The translations under genes were made by a program, and so were the position numbers. From NCBI GenBank assembly GCA_027451085.1, contig DAIDKA010000244.1, positions 1 to 5,364 of the forward strand: DNA of 5,364 bases, in the 5' to 3' direction. Numbering within the stretch: the first letter of the stretch is position 1; each line of letters starts with the position of its first letter. Below the pieces are notes generated by a model. It did no database searches, had not been told where the DNA came from, and worked only from the letters and a program-made list of their open reading frames with translations. This DNA comes from Gammaproteobacteria bacterium. Its GTDB lineage: Bacteria; Pseudomonadota; Gammaproteobacteria; Steroidobacterales; Steroidobacteraceae. Below, piece after piece: positions 1 through 5,364 of the stretch.

Positions 1-1
1 C

Positions 2-241
2 CGTTCGGTGGCGGCACTGCGCAAGCGCGGCCGGCTGCAGGAGACCCCGGATCCGCAGAACCGGGTGCGCAAGCACCTGACCCTGACCCCGAAGGGCATC
101 GAGCTGTACGAGGAGCTGCTCCCGAGCATCAAGCAGCTGTCGCGGCAGCTGCTCGAGGTCATGAGCGAGGAGGAGGTCGCGGCCTTGTCGCAGCTGGTGG
201 AAAAGGTGATCGGCCGCATCGAGCAGCTGAACCGCGCTTAA
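2..241 (+). CDS. MarR-family transcriptional regulator, C-terminal part (5' end outside the window)
   Basis: This is the C-terminal end of a MarR-type winged-helix DNA-binding repressor. The reading frame is already open at the left edge; the GTG at 8-10 is an internal valine codon, not a start, because the winged-helix core needs residues lying further left. What is visible is the end of the recognition helix and the wing (LRKRGRLQETPDPQNRVRK), then the family hallmark LTLTPKGIELYEELLP, then the long C-terminal dimerisation helices (SEEEVAALSQLVEKVIGRIEQL). About 79 residues of a typical 140-160 are present. MarR proteins usually bind a small, often phenolic, ligand and release their operator. 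This gene converges on the catabolic operon to its right and shares a TTAA with it at the stop codons. It could regulate that operon, but its operator would lie outside this window, so this is inference. Family assignment is confident; ligand is unknown. Confidence 0.9.
   Translation, partial: RSVAALRKRGRLQETPDPQNRVRKHLTLTPKGIELYEELLPSIKQLSRQLLEVMSEEEVAALSQLVEKVIGRIEQLNRA
238..241. other. Shared TTAA: overlapping convergent stop codons
   Basis: The palindrome TTAA gives the + strand regulator its TAA (239-241) and the - strand Tat-protein gene its TAA (238-240). There is no spacer between the two convergent genes, so any terminator must lie inside coding sequence, and transcripts from the two sides probably overlap as antisense RNA at their 3' ends. 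Confidence 0.9.
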
Positions 242-642
242 TCCCGCGGTGCCAGCAGCCAGGACACCTGGTGGATGTGCCCGGCAGATGCGGCTGAATG
301 CGAGCCCATGACCTGCAAGCCTTCCTCGCGGGCGCAGCCTGAGAGCACCACGAAGTCGATCCAGCTGGTGAGCCCCGCAACCGTGTTACCGCGGACGGCT
401 TCGCGCAATCCGGCATGCCACTGCCGCAGGAGATCGGGCTCCACCGCGATATGGCGCACCGCGTCGCCGACGGTCGCACGGAACAACCGCGACTCCGTCA
501 ACCGCGGGTCGGTGATGACCAGGTGCACGCCGGCCGTGGCGCAGGGCAGCAGCGGCCTCAATACAGCAACGCCGGCCACGCTGGCGGCGCCGGCCAGGAC
601 CGTGCGGCGGGTCAGGTTGCCCGCGGATTCACCGGTGCTCAT
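238..642 (-). CDS. Small Tat-signal protein of unknown function, last gene of the operon
   Basis: A 134-residue protein that I cannot assign to a named family. Residues 11-16 (TRRTVL) form a twin-arginine motif with R12 and R13, followed by a hydrophobic stretch at about 15-28 and a possible AxA cleavage site at 35-37 (ATA), so export to the periplasm by the Tat route is likely. The mature part is about 97 residues. It starts with a strand-like VHLVITD (39-45), then DPRLTESRLFR and IAVEPD (65-70), and a segment TVAGLTSWIDFVVL (87-100); this could be a small alpha/beta fold. One cysteine (C103) lies in the mature part and histidines cluster near the end (H115, H122, H124). There is no haem or FAD motif. 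The ATG overlaps the cytochrome stop codon as ATGA, with an AAGGG ribosome site (649-653) six bases upstream, which supports this frame over the antisense frame. Given the neighbours, a small subunit or export escort for the flavoenzyme is a reasonable inference. Confidence 0.8.
   Translation of the reverse strand: MSTGESAGNLTRRTVLAGAASVAGVAVLRPLLPCATAGVHLVITDPRLTESRLFRATVGDAVRHIAVEPDLLRQWHAGLREAVRGNTVAGLTSWIDFVVLSGCAREEGLQVMGSHSAASAGHIHQVSWLLAPRD
639..642 (-). promoter_or_regulatory. ATGA start/stop overlap, cytochrome c to Tat protein
   Basis: On the - strand the TGA that ends the cytochrome gene (639-641) overlaps the ATG of the Tat-protein gene (640-642). Such four-base overlaps usually indicate translational coupling by re-initiating ribosomes. 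Confidence 0.85.
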
Positions 643-1055
643 GGGTTGCCCTTGGCGAGATAGGCCGTGATGCTGGCGAGCTGGGCGTTGCTGACTTCAG
701 CGCGGGAAAGCGGGGGCATGTTGTTCAATCCGCCGCGCACCACGGTGCGCACAAAGGCTGCACTGAGATTGGTGCGGCTTTCCAGGATTTCCTGGCCCTT
801 GGGATAGCGCCGTGACAGCAGGCCCGCGCCCATGCCGCCGGCGCGGTGGCACATCGCGCATTTCTCCACGAACAGGCTTTCACCCGTGCCTGTGCCCGCG
901 CCCTGCGCCGAAGCGCCGGTGGCGGTCGGCTCCGCCGCAGTCACCGGGTGCGCGAGGACTGCGCCCAGCAGCAGGGCCGACAGGACTGCGAAGCCAGGGC
1001 GGTGCGCGGCGGCGAGGCCGCTGTGCATGAATCCGTGCCGTGAGAGTTCAAGCAT
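639..1055 (-). CDS. Secreted monohaem c-type cytochrome, probable electron-acceptor subunit of the VAO/PCMH-type flavoenzyme
   Basis: A 138-residue cytochrome c. The haem site CAMCH is at residues 66-70, with H70 as proximal ligand; the distal ligand is probably M113 in NNMPPLS, the usual position in class I cytochromes. Residues 1-41 look like a Sec-type signal peptide: basic/polar start, hydrophobic core at about 22-36 (FAVLSALLLGAVLA) and cleavage near VTAA (38-41). A Gly/Ala/Thr-rich linker (43-58) precedes the folded domain. The start at 1055 is chosen because AAGGAG lies seven bases upstream and because the longer frame, beginning at 1148, adds only an Arg/Pro/Ser-rich shadow of the flavoenzyme gene; an internal ATG at 1028 is a weaker alternative. 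The gene overlaps the upstream flavoenzyme gene by eight bases. In p-cresol methylhydroxylase and eugenol hydroxylase a small cytochrome c encoded next to the flavoprotein takes electrons from the reduced FAD; I infer the same job here, in the periplasm. Confidence 0.9.
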   Translation of the reverse strand: MLELSRHGFMHSGLAAAHRPGFAVLSALLLGAVLAHPVTAAEPTATGASAQGAGTGTGESLFVEKCAMCHRAGGMGAGLLSRRYPKGQEILESRTNLSAAFVRTVVRGGLNNMPPLSRAEVSNAQLASITAYLAKGNP

Positions 1056-2613
1056 CGGAGCGCTCCTTGGAGTAGGCCGCGGGCCAGATGCCGCTCTTGC
1101 CGGGGGCGAGGATGCCGTGCGGGTCGAGGGCGTTCTTGATCTTTTCATTCAACCTCCGCAGTGCGTGGTGGTTGAAGTCGTAGGTGTCCGCCACGAGGTC
1201 CATGTACTCGATGTGCGTGCGGTACTCGCCGTAACGCTCGCGGGTGGCGTCGTTCACCAGCGCGTGGAAGAACTGCTGCACGCGCTTGAGCATCTGCGGG
1301 TCGTCCTTGTTGAACAGCACCTGGTTGACGTTGGTGGTATGGCGTTCCCCCAGGGCGAAGGACCCGTGGTAGTCCATGCCGAATTCGTTGTAGCGCGCGT
1401 AGGTGCGCTGGAACTGGGACAGCGCCAGCCGGCCGTTGGTGGGCATGACCGGGGAGAAGCCCACGTGCCCGCCACGGCCGCCATGCCAGTTGGCATTTTG
1501 CAGTGGCATGGTCGTGGGTACACCCGCCCAGGCGCTTTGTTCGCGCGGCTGGCCGCGATGCCAGACCGCGTCCTTGCGGCTGAGCACCGGTCTGCCCTCG
1601 AAGGCCCTGGAGACGACCTTCTCGCTGGCTGCGGTGACCTCATCCGGGCCATAGAAGCGCACGGAGATGCTCCACCAGCCGATGTTGAAGCGCTTGCGGA
1701 TGGCCTCGATCACCGAGTCCGGCAGGGCGCCGGGCTGGTCGTACCACTCCTTGCGCGTGGTCAGCACCGCCGCCTGCCGCAGCCAGTTGCCGATGGACGG
1801 TGACTGCTGCAGGGTGCCGTCGCGCCGCAGTGGCGCCACGGTGTCCACCACCCACTCCAGGTCCTCGGGCTTGTCGAACTCCAGGTCGAAGCCGCGCAGC
1901 GATTCGGGTTCCGGCATCAGCCACAGGCCCATCTTGGTCACGATGCCGAAGTTGGACTGCACGAACATCTGGTCCCAGGCGGGGCCGAAGCCATAGCGGT
2001 ACAGTTGCCAGGTGGGTGCGCCTGCCATGGCGCCCATGCCGGTGCGCACCAGGTCGCCATCCGGCATCACCACCTCCAGGCCGCAGATGCGCGAGGTGTG
2101 ATCGCCATAGGTGGTGTAGCCCACGCCACGGTCGAGGGCGTTGCCGCACACCGAGCCCCAGCTGTTGCCGGGTACTGACAGCCACAGCGGGATGTTCCGC
2201 TCCTGCAGGTGGTGGTACAGGTCGTAGAAGCCCACGCCCGGTTCCACCAGAACCGTGTCGTTCTCGACGTCGACCTCGATCTTTTTCATCCGCGACAGGT
2301 CGAGCACCAGGGAACCGCTGAGCAGGGGGGCTGCCGCACCGTAGCCCAGGTTCTTGCCGCGGCTGATGGGCCACAGCGGTATCCGGTACTGCGCGGCGAT
2401 CTGCACCAGGGCACGGATCTGTTCAGCGCTGGCAGGCGCCACGGCCCCGGAGGCCAGGTGATGCGTGTCGCTGAAGGAGAAAAAGTCACGGTAAGCCTCC
2501 CGGTCCTGGTCGGTGACCAGCACCCACTCATCGCCGACGATGCCGGCGAAGGCCTTCAGGGCCTGGTCGAAAGCGCTCGCCGTGACACCGGGCGGCAGAA
2601 TCTTGACGGTCAT
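1048..2613 (-). CDS. FAD-dependent phenol-oxidising enzyme of the VAO/PCMH family (4-cresol dehydrogenase/eugenol hydroxylase-like flavoprotein)
   Basis: A 521-residue flavoprotein, the same size as PchF of p-cresol methylhydroxylase. The family oxidises para-substituted phenols at the benzylic carbon through a quinone methide. The N-terminal FAD domain (about 50-235) contains the loop PISRGKNLGYGAAAP (82-96), NALDRGVGYTTYGDH (158-172) and NFGIVTKMGLWLMP (221-234); the C-terminal cap domain ends with DPHGILAPGKSGIWP (497-511). Compared from memory with PchF and VAO, Y91, Y464 and R465 match the phenolate-binding Tyr/Tyr/Arg (VAO Y108, Y503, R504). H383 in GGHVGFSP aligns with VAO H422, which carries covalent FAD, while the PchF flavinylated tyrosine Y384 aligns with A374. 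VAO catalytic D170 aligns with G149, and the VAO pair H466/H467 with T427/N428. No signal peptide is visible. The start at 2613 is chosen because AAGGAG lies five bases upstream, ATGA overlaps the HyuB stop, and MTVKILPPGVT resembles the PchF start; the frame extending to 2802 is an Arg-rich shadow. Family is confident; substrate and electron acceptor (oxygen or the adjacent cytochrome) are inferred. Confidence 0.93.
   Translation of the reverse strand: MTVKILPPGVTASAFDQALKAFAGIVGDEWVLVTDQDREAYRDFFSFSDTHHLASGAVAPASAEQIRALVQIAAQYRIPLWPISRGKNLGYGAAAPLLSGSLVLDLSRMKKIEVDVENDTVLVEPGVGFYDLYHHLQERNIPLWLSVPGNSWGSVCGNALDRGVGYTTYGDHTSRICGLEVVMPDGDLVRTGMGAMAGAPTWQLYRYGFGPAWDQMFVQSNFGIVTKMGLWLMPEPESLRGFDLEFDKPEDLEWVVDTVAPLRRDGTLQQSPSIGNWLRQAAVLTTRKEWYDQPGALPDSVIEAIRKRFNIGWWSISVRFYGPDEVTAASEKVVSRAFEGRPVLSRKDAVWHRGQPREQSAWAGVPTTMPLQNANWHGGRGGHVGFSPVMPTNGRLALSQFQRTYARYNEFGMDYHGSFALGERHTTNVNQVLFNKDDPQMLKRVQQFFHALVNDATRERYGEYRTHIEYMDLVADTYDFNHHALRRLNEKIKNALDPHGILAPGKSGIWPAAYSKERSDA
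1063..1068 (-). promoter_or_regulatory. Ribosome binding site AAGGAG of the cytochrome c gene
   Basis: On the - strand AAGGAG stands seven bases before the ATG at 1055-1053, inside the 3' end of the flavoenzyme gene. It fixes the cytochrome start and rules out the longer frame. Confidence 0.8.
2610..2613 (-). promoter_or_regulatory. ATGA start/stop overlap, HyuB-type gene to flavoenzyme gene
   Basis: The TGA of the HyuB-type gene (2610-2612) overlaps the ATG of the flavoenzyme (2611-2613) on the - strand. This ties two enzymes of unrelated chemistry into one translationally coupled unit. Confidence 0.85.
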
Positions 2614-4562
2614 CGGGGCTCCTTGTGCGGTGTACCCGAGCGCTGCTCCCGCAGCGTGCGGGTGGCGGTGAGGTCGAGCTGCAGATCTTCCGGATCGAGC
2701 TCCGGGTCGCCATGGATCACGACGCCATAGTCCCGCGCCGCGCCGGCGACGGAGACGTAGCCGTCGCGCACGTCTTCCAGCACGCGCTGCGGCTGACGGC
2801 AATGCGGGTCACCCCAGCCGCCGCCGGCATTGTTGAGATGGCGCAGCGTGGCGCCGGGCGTGGTGTGCCAGCGTTCCCGGCCGAAGTACACCCAGGGTGC
2901 CTGGGGCGAGGGTGCCTTGGTCCACGGATCGAGCCGGCCCGCGACGCCGATCGAGGCTGCATAGGCCGCGGTGCCCAGGCCCCGCAGTACAGGCTTTGCG
3001 CCGGCCTGCGGTGGCCAGATCCACACGCCGCCGGTGGGACCGTCGCGGCCGCCGTTCACGCCGATGCCCGTGCTGCGCTTGAAGCGCAGGGTGAACATGT
3101 GGTGGTCGACGTCATCGAGCCAGTACGTGTCCTTGCAGACGGCGGCGCCGCCACGGTTGAAGCCGGGACCCGCCGAGTCGGTGACGTAGTCGCGGCGCAG
3201 GAACACCACGGGGATCTCGGCCTCATGGGCCTCGATGGGCGTGTCCATGCCATTGACCTGGTAGAAGCTGCAGTAGCTGTCGGCATCCCCGGCATCCGTG
3301 CCGCCCCAGGGGCCGTGCTGGCCGCCGGCGACGATGGACACCCAGGGGGATCCGTCTGCGCGCCGCCCGACGGCGCTGTGCAGGTTGGGTCCGCCGATGT
3401 CGCCGCCGATGGCCCGCTCCTGCAGTGGCGCGGCCAGCGCGGCGAAGATCGCTGTCAGCAACGCGTTGGTGGGCTCGCCGTAGGCGAACACCACGCCGTC
3501 CGGCGGCAGCGCGGACAGCACGGCGCCATCCGGAATCAGGATGTCGATGGGACGATAGCAGCCGGAGGTGAACTGCCCACCCGGGTCCAGCAGGTACTTG
3601 AGGGCGACGCCGACGGTGGTCTTGGCGTCCAGGTAGGTGCCGTTGATGGCGCCGCGGGCCTGGCGCGCGGTGCCGGACAGGTCGACTTCGATGCGCCGCC
3701 CGTGCTTGCGGATGGTGCAGCGGACCGGATACTCCTCACGGTCATCCATCGCGTCGCAGTCGAGCAGCGCCTCGCCGCGCCACTCCCCGTCGGGCAGGGC
3801 GCCAATCGCATCGGCGATGCGTTCGGCATCGCGGTCCACCACGTAGCGCATGGCGCCGAGGATGGCCTCCACGCCGTAGCGGCGCAGCGAATCGGTGAGC
3901 AGGGACTCTCCCAGGTCGAGGCAGGCGATGATCGTCATCATGTCCAGCCGCAGCAGCTCGCCGAAGCGGGCGTTGTCGAAAATCAGCGTCCAGTTCTCGC
4001 GTACCGGTTGACCGGCCTGCATGAGGGCGCGGGGCGAGAGCACCAGGCCGTTTTCATAGACGCTGAACTTGTGGGCCGAGAACCCGCCGGGGACCGAGCC
4101 GCCCATGTCCAGCTGGTGCACCTTGAGGTTGATGAAGGCGCACAGCCGGCCTGCGTGGAACACGGGCCGGATGAAGAGCATGTCGTTGACATGCGTGCCG
4201 GTGCGGTAGGGATCGTTGGCGATGATGACATCGCCGGGCTCCAGCCGTTGCGCTCCGTATTCCTCGATGGTGTTGCGGATGGATTCGGTCATGGTGCCGG
4301 TGAAGGCCAGCTGCGACTTGCTGACCACCGGCGTGGGATAGCCGACTTCCGCGGGGCCGGTGATGGTCGCGGCGAAATCGTAGAAGTCCTTCAGGACGGG
4401 GGAGAAGGCGCAAGCCAGCAGCCGCTCGCTGACATGGTCGAGCAGGTAGGTGAAGCGGTTCCCCAGCACGGCGGCATCGAAACGCCCGCAGCCATAGCGC
4501 TGCCGGAATGCGGCGTCGTCCAGTTCGCGCAAGCGGACATCGTTCGCAGGCCGGGTGTTCAT
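2610..4562 (-). CDS. HyuB-type subunit (hydantoinase B/oxoprolinase/acetone carboxylase alpha family)
   Basis: A complete 650-residue HyuB-family protein, cytoplasmic, with no signal peptide. With a HyuA partner, family members use ATP to open hydantoin or 5-oxoproline rings or to carboxylate ketones. Family marks seen: PGDVIIANDPYRTGTHVND (109-127), PVF (133-135), LKVHQLDMGGSVPGG (146-160), NGMDTPIEAHEAEIPV in the middle of the chain, an SAGPGFNRGG segment, and GGGWGDP (580-586) followed by RVLEDVRDGYVSVAGAARDYG, the usual HyuB ending. H124, D127 and H149 have the spacing I recall for the Mn ligands of acetone carboxylase alpha (H150, D153, H175). The length is between simple HyuB (roughly 520-600) and acetone carboxylase alpha (about 770). 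The start at 4562 overlaps the HyuA-type stop as ATGA, with a modest AGGTG four bases upstream (4567-4571). Being fused by overlap to a phenol-oxidising enzyme suggests an aromatic or ketone substrate, but hydantoinase or oxoprolinase activity cannot be excluded. Confidence 0.92.
   Translation of the reverse strand: MNTRPANDVRLRELDDAAFRQRYGCGRFDAAVLGNRFTYLLDHVSERLLACAFSPVLKDFYDFAATITGPAEVGYPTPVVSKSQLAFTGTMTESIRNTIEEYGAQRLEPGDVIIANDPYRTGTHVNDMLFIRPVFHAGRLCAFINLKVHQLDMGGSVPGGFSAHKFSVYENGLVLSPRALMQAGQPVRENWTLIFDNARFGELLRLDMMTIIACLDLGESLLTDSLRRYGVEAILGAMRYVVDRDAERIADAIGALPDGEWRGEALLDCDAMDDREEYPVRCTIRKHGRRIEVDLSGTARQARGAINGTYLDAKTTVGVALKYLLDPGGQFTSGCYRPIDILIPDGAVLSALPPDGVVFAYGEPTNALLTAIFAALAAPLQERAIGGDIGGPNLHSAVGRRADGSPWVSIVAGGQHGPWGGTDAGDADSYCSFYQVNGMDTPIEAHEAEIPVVFLRRDYVTDSAGPGFNRGGAAVCKDTYWLDDVDHHMFTLRFKRSTGIGVNGGRDGPTGGVWIWPPQAGAKPVLRGLGTAAYAASIGVAGRLDPWTKAPSPQAPWVYFGRERWHTTPGATLRHLNNAGGGWGDPHCRQPQRVLEDVRDGYVSVAGAARDYGVVIHGDPELDPEDLQLDLTATRTLREQRSGTPHKEPR
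2619..2624 (-). promoter_or_regulatory. Ribosome binding site AAGGAG of the flavoenzyme gene
   Basis: On the - strand AAGGAG ends five bases before the ATG at 2613-2611, within the last codons of the HyuB-type gene. It decides the flavoenzyme start against the longer upstream frame. Confidence 0.8.
4559..4562 (-). promoter_or_regulatory. ATGA start/stop overlap, HyuA-type gene to HyuB-type gene
   Basis: The TGA of the HyuA-type gene (4559-4561) overlaps the ATG of the HyuB-type gene (4560-4562). Coupling fits two subunits made in equal amounts for one complex. Confidence 0.85.
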
Positions 4563-5364
4563 CGGGCACCTGTGATCACGATTTCGCCATGAACGCCGAT
4601 TTCGGCCTGCTGTTCCGGCAGCACGAGGGTGGTCGCCAGAGGCTCACGGATCAGCGCCGGGCCCGGCAGGCGGGTGCCGGCCCCAAGCTGCTCGCGCTGG
4701 TAAACCGGCGCCGTGACGGGCTGATCCGCAAGGTGGTGCAGTTGCCGGATGCCGACCGGTTCGGGCAGGGTGGTGCGGCCGCCGATCGACTGCCACTGCA
4801 GTTTGGCGCAGGGTGCGATGAGCTGCAGACGCCAGGTGACGCCTTCGATGGGAAGGCCCTCGAAAGCCACGCCATTGCGGCGGCGGTATTCGGCGTGGAA
4901 GGCGGTGATCAGCGCCGCGACGCCGGCGGCATCGATGCGACCGGGCACGTCGATGAACGGCGTCTCCCAGCTCTGCCCGGCGAGGCGGCCATCGAAGCTG
5001 CGCTTCACTCTGACATCGCGCGCGTCAGCGGGCAGGCGGGCGCGCAGCTGCTGTTCGAGCGAGGTGAAGATGGCCTCGATGCGCTGCGCCGATCCGGGTG
5101 CCAGCGCGATATAGGCACTGCGGCTGTCCGCGTAGACAAAGTCCGTGGAAAGCAGGCCGATGGCGGAGAACAGCCCGGGATGGGGCGGTACGATGAGGCG
5201 GCGGGCGCCGACGATGTCCAGCGCGCCGGCCAGCAGCATGGGGCCGGCGGAGCCAAAGGCCACGAGGCTGAAGTCGCGGGTGTCGATGCCGTGGCGCAAT
5301 GCGCACTTGCTGACCTCCTCGCCGATGTTGTTGAGCGCGATCTTCCAGGCGAAGCGCACCCGCT
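4559..5364 (-). CDS. HyuA-type subunit, C-terminal part (hydantoinase A/oxoprolinase/acetone carboxylase beta family; 5' end outside the window)
   Basis: The last 268 or so residues of a protein that is normally about 680-720 residues long; the frame stays open to the right edge, so the GTG at 5359 is internal. HyuA subunits hold the ATP-binding, actin/HSP70-like fold and phosphorylate the substrate or bicarbonate for the HyuB partner. Seen here: a helix NNIGEEVSKCALRHGID, then SLVAFGSAGPMLLAGALDIVG, then RLIVPPHPGLFSAIGLLSTDF, which is the conserved FGGAGP...VPxxPGxxSAxGLL block of the family; and at the end the C-terminal domain signature LPGPALIREPLATTLVLP followed by GEIVI. One oddity: the family usually has a His shortly after FGGAGP (as in GPLHA), here GPMLLA. 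The gene is first of those visible in the operon and overlaps the HyuB-type gene by four bases. Substrate is not determined by what is visible; the N-terminal ATP-binding part lies outside. Confidence 0.9.
   Translation of the reverse strand, partial: RVRFAWKIALNNIGEEVSKCALRHGIDTRDFSLVAFGSAGPMLLAGALDIVGARRLIVPPHPGLFSAIGLLSTDFVYADSRSAYIALAPGSAQRIEAIFTSLEQQLRARLPADARDVRVKRSFDGRLAGQSWETPFIDVPGRIDAAGVAALITAFHAEYRRRNGVAFEGLPIEGVTWRLQLIAPCAKLQWQSIGGRTTLPEPVGIRQLHHLADQPVTAPVYQREQLGAGTRLPGPALIREPLATTLVLPEQQAEIGVHGEIVITGAR

Noticed and set aside
159..479. A second - strand frame overlapping the Tat-protein gene
   Set aside because: Out-of-frame shadow that runs into the marR-like gene, Arg/Pro/Ser-rich, without motif or ribosome site.
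275..670. Open frames on the + strand opposite the Tat-protein gene
   Set aside because: Low-complexity Arg/Pro/Ala-rich translations; the - strand frame has a clear Tat signal, a ribosome site and an ATGA junction.
1056..1148. A 31-residue N-terminal extension of the cytochrome frame
   Set aside because: It has no homology look, would bury the signal peptide, and AAGGAG at 1063-1068 supports the ATG at 1055.
832..1803. A 323-codon open frame on the + strand opposite the flavoenzyme and cytochrome genes
   Set aside because: Antisense shadow; it crosses two well-supported genes and shows no family motif.
2614..2802. A 63-residue N-terminal extension of the flavoenzyme frame
   Set aside because: It is Arg/Ala/Gly-rich, overlaps the HyuB-type C-terminus in another frame, and the AAGGAG site and family alignment support the ATG at 2613.
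2625..4592. A 655-codon open frame on the + strand opposite the HyuB-type gene
   Set aside because: It is an antisense shadow caused by high GC at third positions; its translation has no recognisable domain, while the - strand frame carries all HyuB hallmarks.

Overview
The window is GC-rich, densely coded chromosomal DNA. The codon use, the Sec- and Tat-type export signals and the gene content fit a pseudomonad-like proteobacterium (Beta- or Gammaproteobacteria). That placement is an inference from style, not from a marker gene. There are no RNA genes, mobile elements, CRISPR arrays or long intergenic gaps.

Layout: bases 1-241 hold the 3' end of a MarR-family regulator on the + strand. Everything else is one tightly packed operon on the - strand, read from the right edge to the left. 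Its order is: the C-terminal part of a HyuA-type subunit (hydantoinase A/oxoprolinase/acetone carboxylase beta family, cut by the window edge); a complete HyuB-type subunit; a 521-residue FAD enzyme of the vanillyl-alcohol oxidase/p-cresol methylhydroxylase (VAO/PCMH) family; a small secreted monohaem cytochrome c; and a 134-residue protein with a twin-arginine (Tat) signal and no function I can recognise. Three of the four junctions are ATGA start/stop overlaps and the fourth is an 8-base overlap, so the five genes are probably translationally coupled. The operon and the marR-like gene converge on a shared TTAA that supplies both stop codons.

How the genes may work together: the flavoenzyme followed by a cytochrome c recalls 4-alkylphenol hydroxylases (PchF/PchC, eugenol hydroxylase), in which a para-alkyl or allyl phenol is oxidised at the benzylic carbon and electrons pass to a periplasmic cytochrome. 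The HyuA/HyuB pair belongs to the ATP-dependent family that includes hydantoinases, 5-oxoprolinase, acetone carboxylase and acetophenone carboxylase. A plausible but untested reading is catabolism of a phenolic aromatic compound, with a benzylic oxidation and a separate ATP-dependent ring-opening or carboxylation step.

Most interesting point: the flavoenzyme has no export signal, its cytochrome partner has a Sec-type signal, and the third gene encodes a small Tat protein. This repeats the three-part logic of membrane gluconate and fructose dehydrogenases, where a small Tat subunit carries the folded flavoprotein across the membrane. The Tat protein here may do the same for a VAO-type enzyme. 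The flavoenzyme also combines a VAO-like histidine for covalent FAD with a PCMH-like cytochrome partner, and has several substituted active-site residues.
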